64,000 nt of DNA from Rhizophagus irregularis (lineage: Eukaryota > Glomeromycota > Glomeromycetes > Glomerales > Glomeraceae): NCBI RefSeq assembly GCF_026210795.1, contig NC_089439.1, positions 4,526,001 through 4,590,000 of the forward strand, read 5' to 3'. The notes under the pieces were generated by a model. It saw nothing but the letters and a program-made list of their open reading frames with translations. It searched no databases and had not been told where the DNA came from. A program made the position numbers and the translations under genes. Positions 1 through 12,143 of the stretch are shown here, piece after piece. Each line of letters starts with the position of its first letter. Position 1 is the first letter of the stretch.

Positions 1-20
1 AAAGAAAATCATTTATCATC

Positions 21-457
21 TACCGTAGAGCGTATCCCCTTGAAAAATATCCCCTTTAAGTAGTGTCCTGGTACTATTAGGACCCCGAAATATATATGTA
101 GAGGTCAGGTCCAGAAGTGGTCCAAAATACGCATTCTTTCAGGGCCGGAATTACGATAATTTCAGCCATTATCTAAATTAGGAAATATTATTTTGGCTGG
201 GATTATCCATAAAAGGAATGATCTACATGATTTTTTTGACTCATTATACGCAAACTCTGACCTGACCCTTTTATGTATATTTCGGGGTCCTGTACTATTC
301 TTGATATTTTTGATTAGTACCCGGTGCTGATTTAAGCAAAATTTGATATTTGGCCAAAGTTATTCTTTGTACAGTACCCTGGGGGGCATTACTCAATTTA
401 GGCTGACGTTCTTGAATAAGACCGAGGTACTGTACTAGAGCGCAGCGCTCTACGGTA
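21..457. mobile_element. Outer terminal-inverted-repeat element (MITE-like) holding a nested hAT-like MITE
   Basis: The 12-base string TACCGTAGAGCG at 21-32 recurs as its exact reverse complement at 446-457, so the two ends form short terminal inverted repeats of a roughly 437-bp element without coding capacity. A GC-rich palindrome (GAGCGCAGCGCTC) sits just inside the right end. I could not identify a clean target-site duplication, so the superfamily is unknown. A second, well-bounded element lies inside it at 79-291, suggesting nested insertion. Confidence 0.45.
79..291. mobile_element. hAT-like MITE with 8-bp target-site duplication
   Basis: The ends are inverted repeats: AGGACCCCGAAATATA at 79-94 is perfectly matched by the reverse complement of 276-291. 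After a short diverged stretch, both arms share GGTCAGGT. The element is flanked by the exact 8-bp direct repeat GTACTATT at 71-78 and 292-299. An 8-bp duplication is characteristic of the hAT superfamily. The 213-bp interior has no ORF and contains the motif GGCCGGAATTA, which recurs elsewhere in the window. It is non-autonomous and the mobilising transposase is not in this window. Confidence 0.75.
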
Positions 458-459
458 AT

Positions 460-2551
460 GGTTAAAAATATTCAAGAATCAATATATAATTTATTGGAAA
501 GATTTAACTAATAAAAATTCAACACAACTTTTTAAAATTGCGCTCTGAAATACAATCAAAAATTTTTGGCAGTTTAAACCTATTTATTAAATTTAATACT
601 TAATTATTACGCACTTTAACAAAAATAAATAAGTAAATTTGGCTAGGTTTATTATTATAAAGAGAATACATCCAAGAAACAACTTATTACAAATAGAAAT
701 AAATGAAGTTAATAATAGATATCGCTATAACTCTGCCTAACGAAATAAATCAAAAAGGTTATAACCCAAGTTCAAAAGAATAAAGAATAAAATATAAATA
801 TTTAATTTACTGAAAGATAAAGCAGTCTTTAGAGAAGGATTATTCTGATTTATACCAATTTGTATTTTGAATTTGTAATAAATCCACTTTGTTATAATTT
901 CTTTTTGGATAATTTCCAATTGTTTTATTTTCAATTGTCTATAATCCAATAAAACTTGATGGACGTTTATCATGATATTTCTTATTTTTATTTCGCCCTG
1001 TTTGTTATAAACTTATAAACAATGAAGGATTAAGATATTTTTATGCTAATGACTAAAATAAATGATTTCTAATATTTTATAGTACTAATAACATATACTT
1101 AATTTCATGTAATATTCCATATACGGTAAAAATAATTTTGCTTGATTTTAACTTAACTGTTCATTATACAAAAAAAAAAAATTCAATAAATTCCGATAAT
1201 CGGCTTTTTTAAAAATCAAAACTTGGAATTCCAAATTTTAATACATTTTAACTGTATAACGTTTTTTTTTTATGATAGGAATCATAATTGAAATAGAATG
1301 AAATAAAAATTCTCTTATTAATAATACTAGTAATAAAAATAGAAAAAGCTTTTATGACATTTTAATAATAATTGCGCAGAATCGCTAATTCAATAAGATG
1401 TCACAAATTCATAATAGGAAAAGTTATTGATTTCCACGTGGTAAGGTATATCAATTAATTTGATTATTAATTGATCGTAACCATCGTAACTAGATGTATC
1501 AGGGTTTGACAATTTATATGAATATATCGTAATTATGATGACATTTACTCTGAGAGGGATAAAAATATTTTTATGGAATTAAATTGAAATCATAAATGTT
1601 TTTCATCCAAAAGATAAATAAATAAATAAAATGAGTAACAAGATCTAGAATCAAACTAACCAAAAATACAGAGATGCTTAAATATAATAATCTTTTAGGA
1701 GAAAGAAAAGAAATAGATAAGAAGTGAAACACTACAATATGGAAGAACCTAACTAGAGCTATGGCCTAAAACACCAGTCGGCAAACTCAAGGGATGCTAT
1801 GGTCGGAGGTCAAGAGCATATGTTATGGCTTATCACATCTACAATCATGTCATCTTCAGTGACCAGATGTAGAAACCTAAACACCAAAAATTATGGGCGT
1901 TTTTACTAATAAAATTGCAAATGCACAAGAGAAATACTTCATTATAAAAGTTTACGGCTAACAGTTTTAGGTTAGCAATTTCATTATAAAGAACTGCAAA
2001 GATAAATACGGATTTATATATTGAAAAAAAATCAAAGGTTATATAGGCTAAAATTAAGTAATTATCACAATATTTTACTATTGAAATCATTGCTTGTAAC
2101 TATTTATTATTCGATAATTTCTAACAAATTCGAGTTCATAACTAATCTATAAATCTATTTTTGGAGTTTCAATAGAAGTTATTTGCTTATCTTCAAAAAA
2201 TAATAATGATGAATAATTTCATCCATCCAGAGATTTCCGAACTGGATAATCTGCCTTAAATCAATCCGAACCCGTGACAATAACTTCGGATATCCGGACG
2301 ATATCTTTAGATAATTAGATAATTTAAATATTTAATACAAACAAATTTTTTTTTAAAAAAAAATTACTACAATGTTAATCATTATATTTTTATGCATGAA
2401 TATTTGATAATAGAAGTTTATTATATTTCAAAAACAAATACAAGAAAAATATTATAATATTATAGTAATATCCTCTCATCTAAATAGAATAAATATTTTC
2501 ATATAACTTTCACTAGAAAAATATAATATGCAAATAACTCTTAAAAAAAAT
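460..2551. other. AT-rich intergenic region without a supported gene
   Basis: About 2.1 kb of AT-rich sequence with homopolymer runs. Two short reading frames exist on the minus strand (737-973 and 1845-2090), but they have low-complexity hydrophobic or Lys/Ile-rich translations and no recognisable domain. The only richer patch is 1740-1890, with no RNA or protein identity that I can see. Confidence 0.6.
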
Positions 2552-3985
2552 TTAATGATCAATGAGATAATTTTTTAATTCAATTTGATACTTATTAAAT
2601 TTTATCGAATCGATATTCTTGCATTTCTTATATTGGCATTTTTCATGAACAACACCCCAATTTTCATCCATCATTCTCAATTGTTCTTGTAATAATGATT
2701 GACTCATAAAATCGATGCTCATTAGAGTGAAATTTTTCAATTCATTACATGAAATTAATAAAGTTTTCAAGAAGCTTAAATCTTTTGTTATATTGATAAT
2801 TGTAGATAATGAATTAAGTTTTGGACACGATTTTGCAATAGATTTTAACAATAATTGAGTGTGATCATAATGGTTTTGATTAGGATTCTTTATATAAAAA
2901 CATTGTAAATGACCTTTCGTTTTTCCTATAAATTTAGCCAAAACATCTAAAGGCGGAAAATCATCTTGAAATTTTAATACTTCCAAGAGTGGACATAATC
3001 CATTATCGAATGCAGCAATAGTTTCAGGTTTCCATTTCCAGAGAGTAATTTCTAAATGTTTTAACTTTGAAAGAGTATTAAGTTGTCTGCATGGTAATAT
3101 GAAACAATTCATACCAAGTTCTTCAATTGAATGTATTTGTATTAATAATTCTTCTGGAATTGGTCTTAATTGATAATAACGAATATTTCGAATGTTCCAA
3201 TTCGAAAGGTCCAAAAAATGTATAGCTTTCAATTCTTTTTGATCTTTTAAAAAGTTAATTAATAATGAAGAACCAAACCATCTGTCTTGTGTATCATAGC
3301 CATGTAAATGAATTACGATCTTTTTAATTTTTTTGCAATCACGAAATATATTACCAAGATAATAAGGTTTACCAACTTCTAAGTAACAAATATTCGAAAG
3401 GTTTTTGAAAGAATTAGAATTATTTTGTATTATCATATTAGAAATGTTAAATAACGAAAACTGACTAATTTTTGTACAATTCCTAAAAATAATATTAAAA
3501 ATATGATTTGTTAAAGTTGATGAAATCGAACTTTCATCATATTCATGATTAGGTTTTAATATCCACTTTTTTTCTTCTTCATCATAATATCTCTTAAGAT
3601 TTTTGTATTTCCAAGGAGTTACACGAGAACATTTGTCAATAAATCCATGAAATTCGGCGGATTTAAAAATTTCCATATAGTCCAAATAATCCCGGATTGA
3701 TTTCCTATATTTATGATAAGTAACCTTATAGTATTTAAATGAATTTAACTTTTCTTCCGTCCACTTATCAAAAGGAAACATCGAAATTATTGTTTTGAGT
3801 AATTTTTTTGAATTTGCTGCTCCATTACGATGAACAATTGAAAATGGATTCTCCCATAAATAAGGTATCAAAATTTTAAACCATGAACGATTGACTAGGA
3901 TACAATTGAATAGCGTGCCTTGGTCAGATGATTCAAGATGTTCGAAAACATTTTGTAAACAATCGTAATTAAGTTTTGGAACCAT
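2552..3985 (-). CDS. F-box protein with leucine-rich C-terminal region
   Basis: Intronless gene of about 477 residues. An F-box occupies roughly residues 3-45 (KLNYDCLQNVFEHL, then CILVNRSWFKILIPYLW), the pattern that binds Skp1 in SCF ubiquitin ligases. The rest is Leu/Ile-rich with repeated short blocks of the LNSL and LKHLEITLW kind, as in LRR-like substrate-binding regions of F-box proteins expanded in Rhizophagus. An upstream in-frame Met at 4006 would add seven residues (MLKKKII) translated from a poly-A run. I chose the Met at 3985 because family members begin a few residues before the F-box. The frame is intact. The substrate cannot be inferred; SCF membership is inferred from the domain. 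Confidence 0.85.
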   Translation of the reverse strand: MVPKLNYDCLQNVFEHLESSDQGTLFNCILVNRSWFKILIPYLWENPFSIVHRNGAANSKKLLKTIISMFPFDKWTEEKLNSFKYYKVTYHKYRKSIRDYLDYMEIFKSAEFHGFIDKCSRVTPWKYKNLKRYYDEEEKKWILKPNHEYDESSISSTLTNHIFNIIFRNCTKISQFSLFNISNMIIQNNSNSFKNLSNICYLEVGKPYYLGNIFRDCKKIKKIVIHLHGYDTQDRWFGSSLLINFLKDQKELKAIHFLDLSNWNIRNIRYYQLRPIPEELLIQIHSIEELGMNCFILPCRQLNTLSKLKHLEITLWKWKPETIAAFDNGLCPLLEVLKFQDDFPPLDVLAKFIGKTKGHLQCFYIKNPNQNHYDHTQLLLKSIAKSCPKLNSLSTIINITKDLSFLKTLLISCNELKNFTLMSIDFMSQSLLQEQLRMMDENWGVVHEKCQYKKCKNIDSIKFNKYQIELKNYLIDH

Positions 3986-4006
3986 TATGATTTTTTTTTT
4001 TAACAA

Positions 4007-4330
4007 AAAGCGAGGGTTGAAACAAATATTTTAATGTTTTTTGCCCAATTTGATTGTCAGTTGATCAATGTAATTCTTTCCAAAAAATAACTCTTCCTTG
4101 GGTTATGTTTGTTGTTTTTCTTTTCTTCTTTTTTTTTTTATTTTCGTATTGAAGCCAATAAAAATTTAAAATTCCATTTTTTTTTTTTAAAAAAAAAAAA
4201 AAAATTAGTACTAATGGGGTAATTATTTCCCTTATGTAAATGAAACAAAATTTGGTATTATTAAACTCCTTAATATATACATTTATAGACAAAACCCGTT
4301 AATCTATGGCGTACCGTACAATTCAAAAGC
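4007..4330. other. Upstream flank of the F-box gene, AT-rich with homopolymers
   Basis: Contains long T and A runs (for example 4175-4204, a T-run followed by an A-run that could form a snapback). A 75-residue minus-strand frame here is low complexity. No gene is supported. The F-box promoter should lie at the left edge but no clear TATA element was chosen. Confidence 0.5.
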
Positions 4331-4341
4331 AAATTGTAAAA

Positions 4342-4444
4342 ACAACAAGTCACTTGTTATAAAACTTGTTGTTTTTCATGTCAATCAACACAACAAGTGA
4401 CTCGTTATAAAAACAACGTCTCTTGTTGTTTTTCATGTCGATCA
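4342..4444. repeat. Two-copy direct repeat (about 50 bp) built around ACAACAAGT
   Basis: Copy one (about 4342-4387) and copy two (about 4390-4444) share ACAACAAGT, GTTATAAAA, CTTGTTG and TTTTTCATGTC in order. Each copy also contains a local inverted repeat (ACAAGT...ACTTGT), so the unit could fold. No coding potential. Confidence 0.6.
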
Positions 4445-4539
4445 TACCAGTTATGGAAATCAAATCCCATTTATAGCGTCTTAGGTTTAAAACATATCAC
4501 GACTTTGATAATATCAAGTAATATGCAAAAAAATCATTA

Positions 4540-5050
4540 ATTTTTTCTTTATAAGAGAATTTTTTAATAGGGAAGATTTTTTCTTGATAGATAATTTTGT
4601 TAGAAAATTTTTTAGCGGGGGTGATTTTTTTGTTGATAAAGTATTTCATTAAAGAATTATTTTTTAATAGGAGGGCTTTTTTTTTGATAAAGAATTTCTT
4701 TTGAGATTTTTTTTAATACCAGGTGAAAATATTTTTTGGTGGAGATAGATTATTTCGTTAGAAATTTTTTAACGGGGAGATTTTTTTTTTGATATAGAAT
4801 TTCGGTAAAGAATTTTTTTTATATAAAGAAAATAATTATTATTTGTTATACTAATAGGAGGGAAGTTTTTTTGATATAGTAATCTTTTGAGAATTTTTTT
4901 AATAGGTAAGAATTTTTTTTTAATGGAGAATATGTTTTTTGATGGAGGATTTCTGTTAGAAATTTTTCTTTAATAGATGCCAATTTTGTTGGTTGAAAGG
5001 TTTTTTATAAGTGAGTCTTTTTTGATGGAGAATTTCGTTTAAAATCCGTC
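4540..5050. repeat. Degenerate T-rich minisatellite
   Basis: Loosely repeated units of about 45-50 bases alternate a T-run, a GATA.AGAATTTC-like block, a GTTAGAAATTTTTTA-like block and AATAGGGGA-like purine punctuation. At least eight diverged copies can be traced from 4540 to 5050. No open frame crosses it. It is noncoding by appearance. Confidence 0.55.
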
Positions 5051-7014
5051 AATATTTATTGGAAAATTTTTATTAATGTAATTGATCTTAATTTATAGTT
5101 TCAGATTTTTTTTTGATTTTTTTTAATTTTTATTTTTATTTTATAATGCTATATTTTCTTTTTTTTACTATCTTTAATTAACATAATTAATAGTATTCTT
5201 ATTAGCATACTTTTTAAATTATAAATTTTATCTCTAACATCGCCTGGACAGCTAGTCACATGTCGAGGGAAACACGGTAAGATTCGGTATATCTCAGAAT
5301 AAATAAAATAAAGACTACGCCACTCTGCTCCCGATATTTTTGAGCCTTACCAAGTTCTAACGAATACGTTAATACAGTATGTCAAGTATCCTTCGAACAA
5401 CGTTGATTAGAATATCTCGCAATTTATAAGATTTACTGTAATGTGACCACGTCATTATTTATTATTGACGTTTTATTAAAATTCTGCGCCTTCGAAATTG
5501 ATTTCATCGTTGATTTCTTCTAATTAATTTTCTTTTTAATGTCTATTGTTATTTAAACGGCCTTTTGACATAAATAATAAGGATAAAAAGTTCGAGATAA
5601 AGAGGAAAGAAAATCCATATTCAAACAGGTTACACAATTACGTAGAATTTTACAAAAGATTTAAAAATACATTAATAAAATCATTAAAAATAATGAATTG
5701 ATAGTTTTGAGTAAACGGGAGTATCAATCAAGAGTATCGAATGGGGTTTTTACACGCGCTTTTTTATAAATTGCTTTATACGCGATCAAATGTATCATTA
5801 ATTGCTGCGGATATTGGTTTTATGAAGGTCAGAATCTGATATAATAATGATGACACAACATATTAACGGAAATGATAGGGTGTGAAATGAACGGGCTGGT
5901 CGGTTGTGACCCGATGAAACGTCTCATTAAATAGTATTTTTTGCATTCTTATCAGGTGTACCAACTGGGAGCCTTCCCGGCCGGAATTATCGCATTAAGC
6001 AACCACTTACACACACTGGAGAAAGGTTCACGTGAATAATCATAATTTTGCCGCGTGACATACACGCATTGCAGTTCCGCAAAAGGTAATCCGTCGTTTA
6101 TTAAATTTTCATTAATATCATTTCTATCGGTATGAAAGCATAAAACTACCAAAATTTGCTTCGTCTAATCAAGGTGAATTCAATAATGTATAAGGGCATA
6201 AAATATATGATTACCAGATGAAAAGGTATTCTATTATAATTTCAAATTTATTAATGAATTTTAGACTCGTAAACTTATTATGACAACGTGTAATTTTGCG
6301 ACTGACCAGAAGTAACAGACGTAAGATTTTTTTAAATGCGACAGGATACGCAAAAATCAACTTAGTTATGGTTGTAATATTTATCTCCGGAGAAAGAAAT
6401 ATACCAATTTAGAATTAACAATGAGAAATATTAAAGCGATCAAAAAAAAAAAATGGTACTCGTGACAATAATATTATTATACGATTTACCTTGTCATTTA
6501 AAAAATGAAAATTCTAATACCATTTTTAAAATATATTGTCTTTCTATATAATGAAATTGTTTTTTGTGTATGTTGCATATTAAACTAGGAAGGGTTATGT
6601 TTTTTTATAGCCCGAAAAACAAATTCGTTGATCATTTTTGACAATTTTAACATTCGATCACGTTACTTTATTTTGATTTTTGACCAGAATTATAGAATTA
6701 TCATTAATTATAGTTGATGGTCAAAAAGACTACAAAATTGATCAAATATACTAAATATACTGTTTATTTAATGAATTAATGTTATATATTTTAAAGTATA
6801 AGTTTATATATAGAGTGTACTGTAGGCGACTTAATAAAATAAATAGATAAATAAATAAAAAAAATGATTTGACAATATATAAAGTATCAAAAGTACAACG
6901 AAATAATATAATACTATATAAAAGTGTAATCTCTCAAAATATTACTTTTTTCAAGACGATTTAAACCAAGTATATAAGTATGATTCTTTAAATTTAATTT
7001 TTTTTAGTTTATAA
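5051..7014. other. Intergenic region, no supported gene
   Basis: AT-rich with a GC-richer island at about 5220-5420 and 5870-6130. The 66-residue minus-strand frame at 5952-6152 is compositionally protein-like but matches nothing I recognise. A perfect arm pair TTTTTGACCA / TGGTCAAAAA at about 6677-6726 forms a 50-bp palindrome. The motif CCGGCCGGAATTAT occurs near 5977 and GACCAGAATTATAG near 6681. Confidence 0.5.
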
Positions 7015-7018
7015 CCAT

Positions 7019-7128
7019 ATATTTCCGTAATTAAGTACCTGAACACGTTATGATGATTTGACCGGAATTATGATTACTTTGACCAGCATCATAATTAAAA
7101 AAAAGGGTGCTTAATTTTGGAAATATAT
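7019..7128. mobile_element. Small TIR element with possible TA target duplication (mariner-like MITE)
   Basis: The left arm, reading TATTTCC then AATTAAG and ACC (about 7019-7041), is mirrored by the right arm at about 7103-7128 (GGTGCTTAATTTTGG then AAATA). Each end abuts a TA dinucleotide, compatible with Tc1/mariner-type insertion, although the AT-rich context makes a TA weak evidence. The interior is about 60 bp and noncoding. Confidence 0.45.
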
Positions 7129-7188
7129 GATATACCAGTGATATACCCTAATAAAATTTATCCTTAAATAACAAGGATAACTTTTATA

Positions 7189-7343
7189 GAAAATTTCTAA
7201 AGCTCACCAGCGGTGATTATCACCATACCAACATTAAGATGCACTTTTGGCCTGAATTAAAATTTAATAAAACACTGACCGGCATTACATCATAAATCCA
7301 CCACCTGGTGACCGTCACCATTGGTGATATTTAGCAATACCCA
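7189..7343. mobile_element. hAT-like MITE with 8-bp direct repeats
   Basis: The left end contains CTAAAGCTCACCAGCGGTGA and the right end, read on the opposite strand, TGGGTATTGCTAAA followed by TATCACCAATGGTGA. The arms therefore share CTAAA, TCACCA and GGTGA in the same order. The exact 8-bp string CTTTTATA flanks both sides (7181-7188 and 7344-7351). The duplication is AT-rich, so chance is possible, but its position exactly outside the inverted repeats favours a real hAT-type insertion. Confidence 0.55.
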
Positions 7344-7351
7344 CTTTTATA

Positions 7352-10284
7352 ATGCTTCTTAAAATCATGAATAATATTAAATATTCCCAAATAAGATACA
7401 ACTTCTTTTCTTTTTATAAAAATTGATTCAATACATTACGACTCGACTTTATCTTTTCGTACAAAATTTATATATAATTGAAAGATTTTCTAATAAATTT
7501 CTTATTTTGTGGATAATGACTATAAACAGCAGAAAAACAAATGTAGATCATTATTCTAAAATAGAAATGATTGGCAAAGTTGTTTATCTTCGATAAAGAT
7601 GAAATTTTAATTTTATTAAACAAAAAAAGAAAGTTTTAGGATAAAAAAATTTAATTCACGTTATATTTTTTCTTAATATAAGTATATTTATTAAAATAAC
7701 ATAGGAAATTATAAAGAAAGAAATAGAACGTATCAATATTAATAAGTAATATTGACTTTTTTATTACTTATGAAAATGGAAAATGTTTTATTACGAATGT
7801 TAAATTAATGATATATTATATGTAAGGACAAAATACCTCTTTTGTCCTCATAAATATAAAAATTCTCATTTACTTAAAAATTCATTTATTACTCTATTTT
7901 GATCCTTTTTTTAAAAAAACGTTGAAAATGGTTAGCAATTAACACTAAATTGTCACAAGAAAGAATATAAAAAAAAAATAAAAACTAAATATTAAAAAAT
8001 ATTTTTTTTTTTAAAAAAAAATTAAATTAACTAAGTTAAATTATAAGTAATAATAACGACATTTTATGCAAGGCCGTATCGTAATTCATACTATTTTCGC
8101 CTGTTACTTAAAGGCCAATGAAAAATATTGTAATTGCGTATTATATAAATTTATTACGAAATTTAAATCGAAAAAAAAGCAGTAAATGCTTAATAAAAAA
8201 AAAGAGCTGGTAGGATCAGCTAAATTTTTACCGTTACTGGTAATTAATAATTTGGAAATTTTGCTCGAATTATCTAAAATTTAAATAAATTAAATTATTT
8301 TTTAAAAAAAAAAAAAATTTTGATTCAGGCCAGCGCTAAAGTTTTGGCAAGTGTTAGTATTGAAATTTTTTTCTGGCTTTCTACTTATAATATCGTATAA
8401 AATTTCATCGCAAAGATACTTTTATTTCTTCGTAATTATTTTTAGGCGTAGTAGCTGTCGATCAAATGTCATATAGAAAACATATTATTATTGACAGATT
8501 ACGTTTAAACTTTAATTACTGTAAGAAAGTTATTCTTATAATTGTTCGTATTGTTTCATTCATGAACGAGGAAGATGTCAACTCTGCAAAAGATCGGTAA
8601 ATAAGCATAGGCATAGAATTAAATTGACAGATAGGGGGAATAGGAAAATTATTATGAGCTGCATGGTAAAATTAAGTAAGAAGCGGTAAAGTTTATTAAT
8701 ACCTTTTTTTTTTCAGTCCACGTTTTGCGTTTGAGATTTTTGGAACATGTTTAGAACGTTTGAGGAACGTTTGAGAATAGAATATAAAATTATCCGATTT
8801 TTTTTTCTTTTAACGTTAATAATTCTTTGTTTTATTTTTATTGAAATTTTTTTTTTTTATATATATATATTTTTTTTCTTACAAAATAAGTTTCAGACTA
8901 TATTATTAATAATCGATTAATATTGTTCTCAATTCTCATAAACAAAAAAAAATACCCATTGATTCACATTTTAGCTCTATAGAATTTTTGATTCAGGGTT
9001 GTTCAAAGATTTTGGGTTAGAGGAGATCTTGTCCGTGGCCCGAGAAACATACCCTCCTTTAATTACATCATTTCACGGCAACATTTTTTTATTGTTTTTG
9101 TTTTTTGTTTTTTGTTTTTTTTTTTGTAAGAATTGTATCTTAACGTAATTACAAAGAATCATGAGGAAATTTTTTTTTCCTTTCATATTATTCTTTGTGA
9201 ACGACATTTGATAGATTAAACTTTGGGGAAAATTTTTTATTGTCATTTCTAAATCCTTTTTCATTAACGTTCCTTTTTAAAAAATCATTTCTTTACTTAG
9301 GAAATCTTAATGTGGCATTGTAATATAACACAACAATCTATTTATACCATTAATTATAATAATGATTGACCGAATAACATGCCTTAATTACCTTGTTGAA
9401 TGTGTTAAATGTAAAAATAAAAATACAGTTAAGTTTAATATTGATGTTACTTAATACGGTAATATGCCCGAATATTTCATTTTTTTTAAAAAAAGATTGA
9501 TTAAAAAATAATTTATATATTTGGGGGATATTATAGAAGAAAGATAAAATAGAGAAGAGGAGGTCGGAATTAACTCGGAGATTGAGATTAGGCGGAGGAA
9601 CATTTCCTAATTTATAATTTTAATAGAAAAAGATTTTTTTTTTTTTTATGTTATACGATCTTTTTTTACAAAGAAAATTAGATTTTTTATTTTTTCGCGT
9701 AGCATGAAAATTTTTTATTTCAATTTTTTCTTTTTATGTATACATTAAAAAAAAAAACCCCTTTATTTACTAAATAACCTAATATATATTATTAATTTGT
9801 TTGTATCTCCGGTTTATCAAAGCAAAAAATCTTCTCAAGATATCAGGTTTTGATTATTAATTTGTGTAATCAGATGCTTGAATGAGATTTCCTTATTCAT
9901 GTTTCGTGTTATAACGTTTTGAAACTTGATGTTAATCACAAAATATATTTGTATAAACAAGGGATAATAATAATATAATATATAATAATCTTTAAAAAAA
10001 AAATAAAATAAAATAATAATAATAATGTCCACTGTATACTAAATTGATAAAAATTAATACAATTTTTTAAATTATTTAGATAAATAATTTGTTTAAATAA
10101 TTATTATAATTAATATTATTTTTTTTTTTTTTCAAAAACCGAAAAAAAAATTTTTTAATGTTTTTTATTTTTGGTTTTTAGTCCATCCTTTTAGGTGACG
10201 CTAATACGAGATTTGTATAAATATAGACAACAATTGTCATAGAGATAGAAGACTGTCTGTTTAGTCGAAAAATTATTAATTTTT
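7352..10284. other. AT-rich intergenic region, no supported gene
   Basis: Nearly 3 kb with many T/A homopolymers (7980-8040, 8820-8880, 9080-9130, 9630-9760, 10110-10170). Short frames at 9073-9264 and 9835-10032 are homopolymer-driven (poly-Lys/Asn or poly-Ile/Tyr/Phe). I see no RNA gene or recognisable protein. Confidence 0.6.
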
Positions 10285-10584
10285 CTAAAGAAATTTTGAT
10301 AAATCGTATTCTAATTCGCGAGAGACATTGTTTAAGGTAAATCTTGCATTGAATATAGAAAATTGATTAGTCTTACTTTTTCTTATGGGATTTTTATAAA
10401 AATCGTCAATTACTTCTGTTTTATTTGCTTTACTAGAAATAAGTTTGACAGAATCGCTCATTTCTTTACAATCAGAGCAAATCTTTGGAGGTTTACTTTC
10501 TTTTATTATCTTGCAGGCATTATTTTCGAAACAGATATTTTGAACATATGGTGGTGTTCCGCGAGTTTTTTGTCCATAATTCAT
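10285..10584 (-). CDS. Small hypothetical protein with one CxxC
   Basis: A single open frame of 99 residues, Lys/Ser/Asn-rich, with a CSDCKEM motif near residue 37 and two further cysteines nearby. There is no signal peptide, membrane segment or known domain that I can identify. It is more mixed in amino-acid composition than neighbouring spurious frames, and its codon use resembles the real genes, which is the main reason for listing it. The start is the only Met near the 5' end. It could be the last exon of a longer gene or a lineage-specific orphan; function unknown. Confidence 0.35.
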   Translation of the reverse strand: MNYGQKTRGTPPYVQNICFENNACKIIKESKPPKICSDCKEMSDSVKLISSKANKTEVIDDFYKNPIRKSKTNQFSIFNARFTLNNVSRELEYDLSKFL

Positions 10585-10599
10585 ATTTGAGATAGATAT

Positions 10600-12143
10600 T
10601 TTATGGGAGGATTTAATATTCAGATTTTTTTTTTGAATTTATTTTTTTTTTTTGTGGGCTTGAGACTTCTATATATCACTAATCATTCTGTGGCTGTGGC
10701 TGATGATTTAATGTAGTACAATGGTGTATTTTGTTTCTCTGTGGCTGATAAGATTATTAGTTCAATGATGTGGATGATATTAATGCTGATATTTAATGTA
10801 GTACAATGGAATATAGTATATTGCTTATGATCCCAGTTAAAGTTATCATCTTGTTACCTATAAAAATGAGTTAATAATGCGCGTAATTTAATAAATATGT
10901 AAATATTACGTTAAAAAGTTATTTTATATACTATCATTTAAACTTATTTTGATCTCATTCGTACTAAAACTTTAGTGGCTACATTAAATATGCGTATAAT
11001 CGATAAGAATAGATTTTCACATGTATAAATGAAAAAAGCTATTTACTTTTCCAATGCAACCTTTTTAATAATTCTAAAAGCATTAACAAAAGATGCTACA
11101 GGTAATCCGAGTAAACAAATATCCCGTGGTCGGAATGTAATAAATTATACACAAAAAATAATTTAATTACATATTATTTATGAGATTGAATACACCGTAA
11201 AATTTAATTATGAAATAATGATTATTACAAAGTAAATAACAAAAAAAAAAATTATTTCAAATACATTAAATATATTATATAAATGATCAAAATTCCGAAT
11301 TCCCAATAAACTTAAATTATTGTTATTTATATATTATATAATCCAGTTGTTTATATCTACTAACTAATCTTAACATCTAGTCAAGCTTCAGGGGTTATGC
11401 GCTTAACACGCATAACAGCTATTAATAGGCTTTCTTATTCATTTCTCATTTGCTTATTCACTTTTGTAATTAACGAAGAATTACAATCGGCACATGATTA
11501 TCTATAACCAACGTGTTACCCCTGATCCCTATGACCATAAACGCATACATCTTGAGTTGTGCTACATCATAATTTGCGCTTGTTCTTGGCACAAAAAAAT
11601 TTGCCTTTAAATAAGCGACGTCAAACTATTTTCATTATTGTCTGGAACGTTAACGAGAACATTCTGCTTAGACAATTTTGTCTTTCATTCGCTGACGTTC
11701 TCTCACATATTAGCCCTCGCTTTTTCCTATTTTGACTCCTTTTTTTTGTAACGCTGCTTATTTTATTGTGTTACATATCATCATATTATGCTATTTTTCG
11801 TAATTTCTTTTTGAAATGAAAGAAAGATACTTAGTAAATAAACGTGACGGACTTTAAACGGTTTCTATTTTCCTAGTTTATTGGAATCCCTATAACAAAT
11901 TATTCCGTGTTTTTTTTTATTGCATATTATTTCCGAAAATGTATCATATTCACGGAGTTTTTACAGAAATTATGGATAGAATACGCTCTCCAAAAGAAGT
12001 TCATCATTAACTAACATTCCCTTTAAACAACCAATTATAATATCAAAAAATTGAAAGAAACCGGAAATGTGTTTCATAGAGACGACCATATATAGCAAAA
12101 TAACGATGTTCTTGAATATTCGTGTGCATTGGTTAGAAAATTT
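10600..12143. other. Intergenic region with a short direct repeat
   Basis: A block reading TTTAATGTAGTACAATGG appears near 10707 and again near 10789. Around 11950-11990 there is a partial relative of the element ends at 26413-27413 (GGAGTTTTTACAGAAAT, then ATGGATA). No gene is supported. Confidence 0.5.

Noticed and set aside
737-973. Minus-strand 78-residue frame
   Set aside because: Low-complexity Ile/Leu/Lys-rich translation in an AT-rich region without a domain.
5952-6152. Minus-strand 66-residue frame with mixed composition
   Set aside because: No domain, no splice context and no neighbouring coding sequence; it may be an old repeat fragment, so it is not called a gene.
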